A stretch of DNA of 64,000 bases from Mercurialis annua (taxonomy: Eukaryota > Streptophyta > Magnoliopsida > Malpighiales > Euphorbiaceae): the NCBI RefSeq assembly GCF_937616625.2, contig NC_065571.1:55165651-55229650 (forward strand). The letters run 5' to 3'. Position 1 is the first letter of the stretch. Every line of letters begins with the position of its first letter. The position numbers and the translations under genes were made by a program. The notes under the pieces are model-generated. The model was not told where the DNA came from. It searched no databases and saw only the letters and a program-made list of their open reading frames with translations. Shown here in pieces: positions 44,626-54,555 of the stretch.

Positions 44626-46307
44626 TTATACTTTATAGGGTTGGAAGGACGCATATTGGAGGATTTCATGATTTTGTTGAAACTTGAGCATGTCTTCCGC
44701 AGTCAAAGAAACCCATGCTTCAATTCCTTCACCATCCTTTGCATCAATAAAAACTGCCAAATTATTAAGCCCCATTGCAGTGCTTATCCAAGCAGGTCTT
44801 CCCCACCCAAAATCAGCTTCATAGAACGGAATTTTGCACCAACTACTAAAGCTAACTCCCTCTCCTCCCGATTTTATTAATTTCAAGTACTCACCGCCTT
44901 CGTGCATATTCCTTACATATTCGTCGTTTATGTTCCTTATCGACTGCCTTAAATATCCTGTTAAACCCTTGTGGTCTATTTCCGTGTTCGTTGGGCATTG
45001 GGCCACAGTAAGCTGATTGATGTTCCCTATACATTTCTCCGGCAATGGTGGGTTCATCCTCTTGCGTAAATCTACCATAATTGTAGCAAGATGACGGCTT
45101 CTGCATGATGATGGAGATTGTTCTCGAGATATAGCTATCACAGCTCCCCAAATGAGCGCGCATAATGCCTCTACACGAGTTGGACAATCTCCGATTTTTT
45201 CTCTTAGAGAAGATAATTCAGACCCCTCAAAAACAAATCTTCTAGTAACGATCCTTGACATCAGTAAATTTTTATCTAGATAATTACCTGGGATATTAAA
45301 CTTCCTGTGTCACTCAAGTCTCAAAAAATCTCGAAAAGGTCACTAAAGTCAATTTTCTTACAAAATGGTCACTGAACTATACCTTTTATTATAAAAGGGT
45401 TCACCCATATAAAACGACGTAAAAACCTAACATTTTTACTTACGTGGTAAGCCAAAATTACAAAAAGGAACATAGTTCAGTGATCTTTTTGTAATAAAAG
45501 GAATAATCCAATGATTTTTTTGTAGTTCACAAAAAGTTTAGTGTTGTTTTCGTAACAATAGAAATATTTATGTAATAAAAGGTATAGTTCAGTGACCACA
45601 TTGTAAGAAAATTGACTTTAATGACCTTTTTGAAATTTCCTGAGACTTGAGTGACTCATGGAGTTTATTATCCTAATTACCTGTGGAAAAGGTTGATAGG
45701 TTTTGAGGAGGAAAAAGAGAAGTGCAATCAAAAACAACACCAGCCATTTCATCATTTTCTAGAGCGGCGCCACCACCACGAGCAATTGCTGCCCAGCTCG
45801 TAACGAATGAAGCTAGAGCTGATGCATCAGCGAGAGCATGCCAAATGCAAACTCCAATCACAATTCCCCGCATGAGAAGAAATTTACTCTTACTAATAAC
45901 ATTTCTTGATCAGCTAAATTATCTGATTTATAATGCGGGTTACACGGAAGTAGCTGAACAAAAAAATCAGCATTAGGCTGATTAAGAACCGAAGACATGT
46001 CAGTACCGACGTTAGCTTCAGTGTAATTAATGCCATGATCATTGCAGTCGACAGATAACGCATCTTTGAAGCGTCCTGCGAACGAAAAGTAATGAGTTAA
46101 TGTTTCCGAAAGCGAGAATTTTAAGTGAGCTATGTTGGATTGTATGGCACTACTAGTTGGTGCATAGAAGAGGAGTAAGGGTGCGTACATAGGAGGGGAT
46201 AACTGATCTAGAAGATAAAGTTTATAGGTTCTGAGTCGAGTTTGTGCTGGGGATAAAGAAGGCTTGATGATTTCTTTGCATATGATTTTAACAATATTCA
46301 TGGCCAT
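44626..46307 (-). pseudogene. BAHD acyltransferase copy 2, inactivated
   Basis: Three collinear pieces of the same single-exon gene remain: 46307 to about 45868 (N-terminal third), about 45868-45674 (with HALAD) and 45290-44626 (to the stop, with DFGWG). Two lesions break it. A one-base deletion lies near 45866-45868 (AATTCCCCGCAT, where copies 1 and 3 have AATTCCTCCGCAT). A 383-bp MITE lies at 45291-45673. A Helitron also interrupts the upstream TATA box. The remaining coding sequence has no stop in its own frame and the catalytic motifs are still recognisable, so inactivation may be fairly recent. A truncated protein from an internal Met (45261) would lack the catalytic His. Confidence 0.93.
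45291..45673. mobile_element. Mutator-like MITE inside BAHD copy 2, 383 bp
   Basis: The ends GGATATTAAACTTCCTGTGT and the inverse of GAGTTTATTATCC are flanked by a 10-bp duplication TAATTACCTG at 45281-45290 and 45674-45683. Copies 1 and 3 are uninterrupted at this point (copy 3 reads GATAATCACCGGTGG). Arms of roughly 80 bases are inverted (CACTCAAGTCTCA with TGAGACTTGAGTG). No coding. Confidence 0.95.
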
Positions 46308-46381
46308 CTCTTTGATTCAGAGTGAAATGTTCTATCCGGGTTAAGGATTGTTACGAGATAGCTTAATTTTAATGAAATATA

Positions 46382-46954
46382 TCTATACTATATATAAAAG
46401 CACGGATGGGGGGACATGTAAATTTACTGAATAATCCTTTTCAGTTTACTACTAAATAAAGATTTTATAGTCATTAACAAATTAGTTATTTAATTAATCA
46501 CTATTATAATTAAAGTCCTAATTAGAATAGATAGCTAAATTATCTCCAATTTAGTTTTTAGTATATAAAAAGTAACTAAATTGTCTCCAAATTACTAGGA
46601 ATACCTATCTTTTAGTTTGATTGAAATACAAAATTAAAATATTATATTTGGTCAATAGAATATTATTTAAATTTCTATCTTATTTTAAATTTCCATCTTA
46701 TTATTTTTAAAGATATTATTAATAAAATTAAATTAATTATTTAATTATGATTATTATAAAACCAAAAGAAAAATAAATTCAGTATGGAAAAAAAATTTAA
46801 TAACCGAATATATTATATTTACTTTTACAAAAAATTTTAATTAATTTAATATTAATTATAAATAAAAAATTGATATAATTATAATAAATTTATTAATATG
46901 TTCATTGACGAGTTACGTTACGAGTCACGTGCATAGCACGTAATGCGAAACTAA
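46382..46954 (+). mobile_element. Non-autonomous Helitron, 573 bp, in the TATA box of BAHD copy 2
   Basis: It begins TCTATACTATATATAAAAGC and ends GCGAAACTAA after the hairpin CGTGCATAGCACG. It sits between A (46381) and T (46955). The flank of BAHD copy 1 reads GGAATATATAGGAAAAAAGT, which is the two sides of this insertion rejoined without duplication, as expected for a Helitron. No Rep/helicase is encoded. Confidence 0.93.
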
Positions 46955-47290
46955 TAGGTAAAAAAGTTGCCTTATTTGAGAAAATGTCATACCACTCGGA
47001 AAGTATAGCACGAATCACATTAATTTTATTGAAACAGAAGTGTTATTCCATAAAAAAGTGGTATAACAAAAATCACACTAATTTTACTGAAAATTGTAGG
47101 CAAAAAAATATAAGAATTAAATAAAAAAAGTAAATAAATGACCTTAAAATTAAAATTTCCAAAATCTAATATAAACATCAATAAGAAATTATGGAGAATA
47201 GCAATCCAAAGTAAAATAAATCAAACTGTAAGCTTGACCCACCTTTTAAACAAAAATAAATATGTATATTAGACAAATATAAAATAAATT
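46955..47290. other. Upstream flank of BAHD copy 2
   Basis: The sequence corresponds to 41487-41760 plus 42105 onward upstream of copy 1 (AAATGTCATACCAC, ATAAACATCAATA, AAACTGTAAGCTTGAC). No gene. It provides the empty site for the LINE at 41764-42104. Confidence 0.75.
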
Positions 47291-47337
47291 ATATGAATAG
47301 TTATATGTTTTGAACAAAGGCAAATGCCTGACAAATG

Positions 47338-47700
47338 AAGTATTTAGACCAAATGTTGTAAAAAAGTCAAACCTTTTATAAAAATTTCACAAAAGTTATG
47401 ACCTTTCAATTTTATCGATTTTGGCCAAAAATAAATTATTTGATTTCAATTGTGGTCAACTCTCAATTTGATTTCAATTTATCTATGTGCCGCCTACATG
47501 GCATGCACATATATTGAAAGGTCAAGATTTTTGTGAAACCAAATAATCCATTTTTGGCCAAAATCAACAAAATTAAAAGGTTATGACTTTTGTGAAATCA
47601 AATAATCAATTTTTGGCTAAAATCGAAAAAATTGGAAGGTCGGGATTTTTGTGAAATTTTTGTGAAAGATTTGACCTTTTTACGACATTTGGCCAGGTAT
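47338..47700. mobile_element. Palindromic MITE, about 360 bp
   Basis: The left arm (AAGTATTTAGACCAAATGTTGT, and GTCAAACCTTTTATAAAAATT) is inverted at the right (GACATTTGGCCAGGTATTT). A second pair of matching blocks (TTTTGGCCAAAA) lies inside. The target duplication is unclear. Confidence 0.6.
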
Positions 47701-47709
47701 TTATATAAA

Positions 47710-48425
47710 CTAGTTTCGCATTACGTGCTATGCGCGTGGCTCGTAACGTAACTCGTCAATGTACATATTAGTAAATTTATTATAACTATATCAATTTTTT
47801 ATTTATAACTAATATTAAATTTATTAAGAATTTTTGTAAAAGTAAATATAATATATTCGGTTATTAAATTTTTTTCATACTGAATTTATTCTTCTTTTGG
47901 TTTTATAATAACCATAATTAAAATATCTTTTAAAATAATAAGATTGAAATTTAAATAATAATATATTGACAAAATACAGTGTTTTAATTTTGTAGTTCAA
48001 TCAAACTAAAAGATAGGTATTCCTACTAACTTGGAGACAATTTAGTTATTCTTTACATACTAAAAATTAAATTGGAGATAATTTAACTATCTATTCTAAT
48101 TAGGAAATTAATTATAATAATGATTAATTAAATAACTAATTAGTTAATGACTATAAAATCTTTATTTAGTAATAAACTGAAAGGCTTATTCAGTAAATTT
48201 GCCTGCCCCCCTCCCCATCCGTGCTTTTATATATAGTATAGATATAGATAAAAACTAAATTAGAGATAATTTAGCTATCTATTCTAATTAGAACTTTAAT
48301 TATAATAGTAATTAATTAAATAACTAATTAGTTAATGACTATAAAACCTTTAAAAATAAACTGAAAGAATTATTCAGTAAATTTGCATGTCCCCCCCTAA
48401 TCCGTGTTTTTATTTATAGTATAGA
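47710..48425 (-). mobile_element. Non-autonomous Helitron with two tandem 5' ends
   Basis: On the minus strand it ends in CTAG after the hairpin CGCGCATAGCACG. A 5' terminus TCTATACTATATATAAAAGC starts at 48242, and a second, diverged copy of the 5' part (48243-48425) ends in the same terminus. It is therefore a Helitron with its 5' 183 bases duplicated. It faces the Helitron at 46382-46954, so the two form an inverted pair. Confidence 0.8.
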
Positions 48426-48547
48426 TATAGATATATGACGAATTAAGATGAGTACGAAATAGATGGTATTAGGGGCGGGATTTGGGTAGAATTAAATGTA
48501 AAGCCCAAGACGGACTTGGGCCGAACTTGGACTTGTAAAAAATAATT

Positions 48548-50633
48548 GGGCTTTTTACATAAACATCTAACATTTACAAAAATATTACTTTTATACGGGT
48601 AAGAGTTTTCAATATGAAAACTACCATCCATGCTGGAGATTATTACTTTTATACGGACTAATATATACTACTCCAAGTCAAACCCTCATAAACCAAATAA
48701 TTTTCTCTTTCCTCAAATTTTTCTCTCATTTCTTTCTCTCAGCTCACCTTCCGCCTCCGCCGTTCCATTTCCATCGTTTCTCTTCCATTGTTCCACTTCC
48801 GCCGTTCCACCTCCGCCGTTCCGCCTCCGCCGTTCCGTCTTCGTCTCGCCGTCATTTTTTTTTATCGTTTTGATTTCAGATCTGAATTTTTTTGTTCTTT
48901 TTTTTCATTTTCAGATCTGTAATTTGCTAATTGTTTACTGTTTTTTCACCATTAAACATGTATAAAAGAGTATCTTTAAAGAATCTAATACTCATTTCAT
49001 GTTATTTAGAATAATTTTGTGATTTTATGGAATAAAATTATGTTATTTCTGCATTTTTTTTGTGTTTCTGTATTTTTTTTTTAATTCTGCAGAACGATTT
49101 GTTGATGATGATTGATTGCTGAATTATTGTAATATCACTGTGTTGTTGATTTTATGTTGATATCAACTGATTTTTTTTTGTTAACATTGGCAAATAAAAT
49201 AATATTGTCTGTGGAATAAACTAAAAAATTAAATTAAATTAAATTGAGACTAGATAATGATATGATAGCATCATGGAAGAAGACAAATAATGAAGTTGAA
49301 TTATTGTAATGATATAGTGTTGACATTGTGTTAATTTTCGGTTGATATTTTGTTGATTTTAGCATTGGTGAAAAAGAAAATAATAATGTTAAATTATTAT
49401 AGTGATACAATGCCGATCTTATGTTGATATTGCATTAATATTATGTTGATATTGAATTGATTTTATCATTAACGAAAAAGAACACATTATATGTGAAAAT
49501 AAAATAAAAAATTAAAATTAAATTGAAAACATGTTGAAAAAATAAAAATTAGTATAAAAAAAGATTGAAAAATTTAAATCAGTTAGTTTATTACATATGT
49601 TGATATCAACATAACATCAACAGAATATCAACACAAGATCAACATTGTAACATTTTAATAATTCAATATCATTATTGTCTTTTTCACCAATGTTAAAATC
49701 AACAAAATATTAACCGAAAATCAACACAATTTCAACATTGTAAAGTGGCAATAATTCAACATCTTTGTTTGTCTTCTTTCCCAAAACTAACATATCATTA
49801 TCTAGTCTCAGTTAAATTTTTATTTTTTTAGTTTATTTTACGGACATCATTATCTTATTTGTCAATGTTAAAATCAATAAATATCAACTGATTATCAACA
49901 TAAAATTAACATAAAATCAACAACACTGAAACATTATAATAATTTTATCAATCTACCATCATCAACAAATCGTGCTGCAGAATTAAAAAAACACAGAATT
50001 ATAACCAGACATAGTAAAACTGCAGAAATAACATATTTTCATTCCATAAAATCATAAAATTATTTTATGGACATGAAAATTAGTATTACATTCCTTAAAG
50101 ATAATCTTTACACATGTTTAATGGTAAAAAAAATTATCGTGACTTAAAAACAGTTAATAAAATAATTTCTAGATCTGAAAATGAAAAAGAAAAAGAAGAA
50201 GAATGGTGAATCTTTTTATCTCAAAATCTGATCATATGTCTTTAAAAAACTTTTTAAAATCATTAAAAACTTCTGATATCTAGTCTTCCTTCCGACAATA
50301 ACTCCGATTCAGATCTGAAAAAGAAAACACAAAAATAAGAGAACGACGGCGGCACAACGAAGACGGCAGTGGAGCGGCACTGAGACTTGATGAAGGGCGA
50401 CGACTATCAGAAGAAGAAATCGTGGGAAGAAGAAGAAAAGAAATCGCTACTTTCAGAGAAAAACGAAAAAGAAACCGCCAATATCAGAGCTAAGAAAGAA
50501 GTTCGTATAAAAGAGAAGAATTTAAAAATTTAGGTCAAAAAAGTAATAAAAGACTGTATGAAAAGTAAAGAAAAATCTTGGCCCGTATAAAAGTTATTGG
50601 ACTAAAAAATCCCGTAAAACATATAAAAAGCCC
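48548..50633. mobile_element. Foldback Mutator-like element, 2.1 kb
   Basis: The termini GGGCTTTTTACATAAAC and the inverse of ATATAAAAAGCCC are flanked by an exact 9-bp duplication AAAATAATT at 48539-48547 and 50634-50642. Nearly the whole element is an inverted repeat: TTATACGGG/CCCGTATAA near the ends, CCGCCGTTCC/GAACGACGGCGG blocks, CAGATCTGAA on both sides, and arrays of GTTGATAT on the left mirrored by ATATCAAC on the right around a centre near 49600. No transposase. The open frames inside are by-products. Confidence 0.88.
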
Positions 50634-50642
50634 AAAATAATT

Positions 50643-51343
50643 AGCCTTCTGGGCCCGAGCCTGGCGCCCCGAAACTGGCCCATGTACATGTCTAGAGCAT
50701 TTTCAATAATTCTTTTTATTTTAAAGAGTATCATTTATAAAATAAAGAGCATTTTTTAAATAAAAAGTAATATTTTAAAATGTACCCCAACAGACTCTAA
50801 AAATGACTCTTTATTTATTTTTATTTTTAAAAATAATAATAAAAACATTTTTTTTTGATTTTTTTTATATAAAAAATATAAGATAATACATTTAAAAAGA
50901 AAAATAACTAATTTATTTAAAAATTTAAAATTTATCTTTTTGAATTTAAAGTAGAGGGTGAAAATGGCTTTCTATATATGAAGAAAGATTTTTGTTCTCT
51001 ACTCTAAATGTAAATTATATAGAAATTATTGGACTTTTAATCAATTTACAATGGCACAATGGCCGACGAACAAGGAAATAGACTACAAGGGTGTACAAAA
51101 AATTTAAGGATATTCTCATAAAAACCGTATATATTTTGCAAAAAGTTATTAAAATGTGTCAGCTGATATGATTTTCAGTTCACTGACAACTTCAATCGAC
51201 ACTACACACGTGTTATAATAGCAACAATTAAGTTTTTAAAGCACCAAAAGAAACGAACTTTCTAACTAGCATTTCTTCTCGCTTTTATCTCAAAAAAAAA
51301 CTAACTATCCATAGCTTTTTCCTCAATTCTTCTTTAAATGCCG
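50643..51343. other. Intergenic, no gene seen
   Basis: AT-rich sequence with A- and T-runs. It ends where the truncated copia element begins. No coding. Confidence 0.5.
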
Positions 51344-52828
51344 TTAATGGTTTAAGTAATAAAATTGAGGGACATAGAGGGCATTTGTGAGGGTTAATGT
51401 AGAGAAAACTGTCACTGTTCCTATATGAGTGACAAGAACATGATTGTTGTTTGGAAGATTGATAAAGACACCAGTAATTGGTTTATAATCAATGAAACAA
51501 TCAAGAGAGCAAACAATGTGGTCTGTGGCACCTGTGTCTACTAACCAACCATTTTTAGAGAACTTAGTAGACAATAGACAAGTATGAATTATACCTGAGT
51601 AAGTTGGCTGAGTTGGATTTTGTGACTTAGCAGAAAATGGCTTTGGAGTTGAAAACTTTGCAGAAGCTGTATTAACATGTGCATTATGATAAGATGCAGC
51701 ATGTTGTGAAGATGATGATGGATCAGTAGTTTGTTGTAGCATGGCTAACAACTGAGAACACTGTTCTGGAGTAAAAGGAAATGCTGGAGTTGAAACAGGA
51801 GCAGCAACAACATGATTATTGTTTGAATTCCATTTACTAGGACCAGCAGTATTAGTATCAACAATAGGTTCAGTATCTTCATAGCCAGAATCAACCTGGT
51901 TTGCATAACCAGGAGTGTTTGATCTGAATCTCGAGAAGAAACCTGGAGGGTATCCATGTTTTCTATAACACCTATCAATAGTATGATTAGTCTTCCCACA
52001 ATGAGAGCAAAGCATCACTTTTCCTTGTGTATTGAAAAACTTCTTCTGAAAACCAGAATTCACTTTACTATAGCAAGCATTGTGATCATATTTCACACTC
52101 TCAGCAGCAAAAGCATGAGCATCAGCTGAATCAACATTATCAATCTTTGATAGTCCAATCTGTCTTTCATGTCTCAAAGCCATGGCAAAAGCTTTATTAA
52201 TTGGAGGTAATGGTTCAAGAAGAAGAATATGAGATCTCACTGTCTCAAAATTTTCATTTAATCCTTTTATGAAACGAATCACATAATCATTATCCGGATA
52301 TCTCTTAATCAACTCATATCCACCACAACTGCATTTAGGAATGCATGAACAGATTGGTATAGGTCTAAAATTTTTAAATTCATCCCAAAGAATCTTCAAA
52401 TTTGTATAATATTCAGAAACTGACATTGTATTTTGTTTTATCATGCATATCTCAGCTTGTAGATCAGAAATTCTATCTGCATCACCTTGAGAGAACCTCT
52501 CTTTCAAATTCTCCCAAATTTCTAAAGCATAGTTCAGAAAACTTACACTTTGCGCTATCGAAGGAGTCAAAGCTCTATAGATCCAAGAAATGACCATATT
52601 ATTGCATCTCACCCACATAGAATAACATCTATCATTTTGATCTGGCACTGGAATCGATCCATCAACAAATTTCAGTTTATTCTTCAAAAGTAAAGCCATT
52701 CTCATAGCTCTGTTCCATGTATGGTAATTCGTGGGATTCAGCTGCATAGTAACATGCATTGCCGAAGGATTTTCACTGGGATGTAAGTAAAAAGGACTAG
52801 ATACAGATTCATCAAGATTCATCGCCAT
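51344..52828 (-). CDS. Copia gag-protease fragment, 494 residues
   Basis: Gag region residues 10-240, one zinc knuckle CSHCGKTNHTIDRC near 270, protease motif WLVDTGATDHIVCS near 430, then a stop soon after the NALYVPQF block where a full copia would continue into pre-integrase. The frame is open and could make a gag-like protein. It is not a host gene. Start chosen as the first Met after the primer-binding site. Confidence 0.85.
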   Translation of the reverse strand: MAMNLDESVSSPFYLHPSENPSAMHVTMQLNPTNYHTWNRAMRMALLLKNKLKFVDGSIPVPDQNDRCYSMWVRCNNMVISWIYRALTPSIAQSVSFLNYALEIWENLKERFSQGDADRISDLQAEICMIKQNTMSVSEYYTNLKILWDEFKNFRPIPICSCIPKCSCGGYELIKRYPDNDYVIRFIKGLNENFETVRSHILLLEPLPPINKAFAMALRHERQIGLSKIDNVDSADAHAFAAESVKYDHNACYSKVNSGFQKKFFNTQGKVMLCSHCGKTNHTIDRCYRKHGYPPGFFSRFRSNTPGYANQVDSGYEDTEPIVDTNTAGPSKWNSNNNHVVAAPVSTPAFPFTPEQCSQLLAMLQQTTDPSSSSQHAASYHNAHVNTASAKFSTPKPFSAKSQNPTQPTYSGIIHTCLLSTKFSKNGWLVDTGATDHIVCSLDCFIDYKPITGVFINLPNNNHVLVTHIGTVTVFSTLTLTNALYVPQFYYLNH

Positions 52829-52956
52829 TGTAGTGACGCAAGAGAAGAAAAATCAGAGAAAAAGGAATAGAAAAAAACTGTTTGTTTACCGAGAAAATAT
52901 CAAAGAACCAGAGAGAAAAGCAAAGGAAAAACAGAGAAATAACTGCTCTGATACCA

Positions 52957-53221
52957 TATTAGAAACAAAAAAATTTTCTCATTTAATTTGGTTAACCTTT
53001 ACAAAGAATGTAGCTCAAGCTATATACCAGATTATGGTAACTGACTTATACATCTGTTAGCACCTAATTGGTTTACAAGAAAAGAAAGAAAAGCATGTGA
53101 CATAACAAACTAATTAAGTAACTGTCTTGAGTCATAATATGCTACTGCTGGATGCACCAATGCATTGAGTGATCAGCAGTTAGAAACCAATCTTCATAAA
53201 CACTAAGATATGTCATTGACA
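52957..53221 (-). repeat. 5' LTR of the truncated copia element
   Basis: It abuts a TGGTATCAGAGC primer-binding site. The minus strand begins TG and ends TA, probably mutated from CA. The partner LTR is missing, so the outer border rests only on the TG. Confidence 0.5.
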
Positions 53222-53419
53222 GTAATCATCTTTTCTTTTATGTTATTTTAATTTCATATAGTATAAAGTAGCCAAAAAAAATTTCATCTTTTTTATGGAT
53301 TAACATTTATCGACGAAGTCCAAATCAAATTTAAATTTTCATAAATCAAGAACTGAAGATAGATTAGAGATCTTTCAACAATAAAGATGAAATTGTTCAA
53401 GGGTTATAATAATTTTTAA

Positions 53420-53799
53420 GGGTAATTCCAATAAAATACCAAACGTTTACGGATTTTGTCAGTTATAACCAAACCTTTAAAAAATGTCTATTTTAGCCAA
53501 TTTTGGGATATTTGAAACCTTTTCTAGCCATTTGTAAATAAAACCGAAAAATTTGCTATTCGCCAATGGGATAAACTAACCGATTTTGAATGATTTCAAT
53601 AAAAAAAGTTTCAAATATCTTATATCATTCATAATCGGTTAGTTTAGTTCATTGACGAGTGGCAAATTCTTTGGTCTTATTCACGAATGGCTAAAAAAGG
53701 TTTCAAATATCTCAAAATTGGCTAAAATAGACAATTTTTAAAGGTTTGGTTATAATTGAAAAAATCCGTAAAGGTTTGGTATTTTATTGAGATTAACCC
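53420..53799. mobile_element. Mutator-like MITE, 380 bp
   Basis: The ends GGGTAATTCCAATAAAATACC and the inverse of GGTATTTTATTGAGATTAACCC pair over more than 100 bases (CAAACCTTTA, ATTTTAGCCAATTTTG and others). The flanking 9-mers AATTTTTAA and TTTTTTTAA match at 7 of 9. No coding. Confidence 0.75.
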
Positions 53800-54184
53800 T
53801 TTTTTTAATATTGTATTTTTATTTGTTTGTTTTGAGAATTTTGTTTTGTACTTTCTATATGAAAGGTTTGTTGGCCTTACTATGTAAAAGGTTATTGCCT
53901 TTTTTATGAAAGGTTTTCATGTGTTGGTTGTATCCGATTTTCTAATTTCATAAATCAGTTTGCAGATGACGGTGAATACTGAGCGAAGACGACACTTTGC
54001 TAGCGAAACAGTTGGATAATTTATTTATTTTTTCGTAAGTAGATCTGCGAATTAGACAGCATGTTGTTGGTTCCATATCAGGTCATCGGATTTATATTTC
54101 GAACTTGTTTTCGAATTTCTTACAAATGTAACTGTTTCATGTTCGATTAATGAAGTTTGATAAATTTTCAATAAAAAAAAGAGT
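53800..54184. other. Intergenic, no gene seen
   Basis: AT-rich sequence between the MITE and the start of homology with the BAHD downstream flank. No coding. Confidence 0.45.
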
Positions 54185-54555
54185 TTTAAAAGCACCAGTT
54201 TCATTCAAGGTCAAGAATAATTTGTTCAATTAAGGGCCTTTTAATCATTAGGAAAAAATTTGATTAGAATAAAAAAAAATCTAGATATATTTATTAAATA
54301 AATATCTCTATTCATAAAAAAGTTATCTAAAATTTATTATTAAATGGTTATATTTTTAGTTATTAAAAAAGAACTCAATTGAAATAAAAAAAACTAGATT
54401 AGATATTAGTTCTTATTATATATATTCCATAATATAAGAAATCAAGAATACATTTATTATTAATTATTAAGAAATAACTCACAACAGGATAGTAATTATT
54501 TTCCAATTTAAAATGCAAGTACTAAATATTAAAATAGATGTAGAAACTCATGCAA
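54185..54555. repeat. Downstream flank shared with BAHD copy 1
   Basis: It matches 39605-39913 in order (CACTAGTTTCATT-type start, TCTAGA.ATATTTAT.AAATAAATATCTCTATT, GAAACTCATGCAATTATATTTT), defining the left border of the duplicated unit. Confidence 0.7.

Larger units (their letters stand above)
51344..53221 (-). mobile_element. Truncated copia element (5' LTR, gag and start of pol)
   Basis: A probable LTR at 52957-53221 (minus strand starts TGTCAATGAC) is followed by a primer-binding site TGGTATCAGAGC (52945-52956) and a gag frame. The element stops abruptly just past the protease at about 51345, without integrase, reverse transcriptase or 3' LTR. It is a different family from the 20-25 kb element, although the gag start (SPFYLHPSEN) is similar. 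Confidence 0.8.

Noticed and set aside
48630..48965. Plus-strand frame of 111 residues
   Set aside because: It lies in the left arm of the foldback element and consists of CCGCCGTTCC repeats; not a gene.
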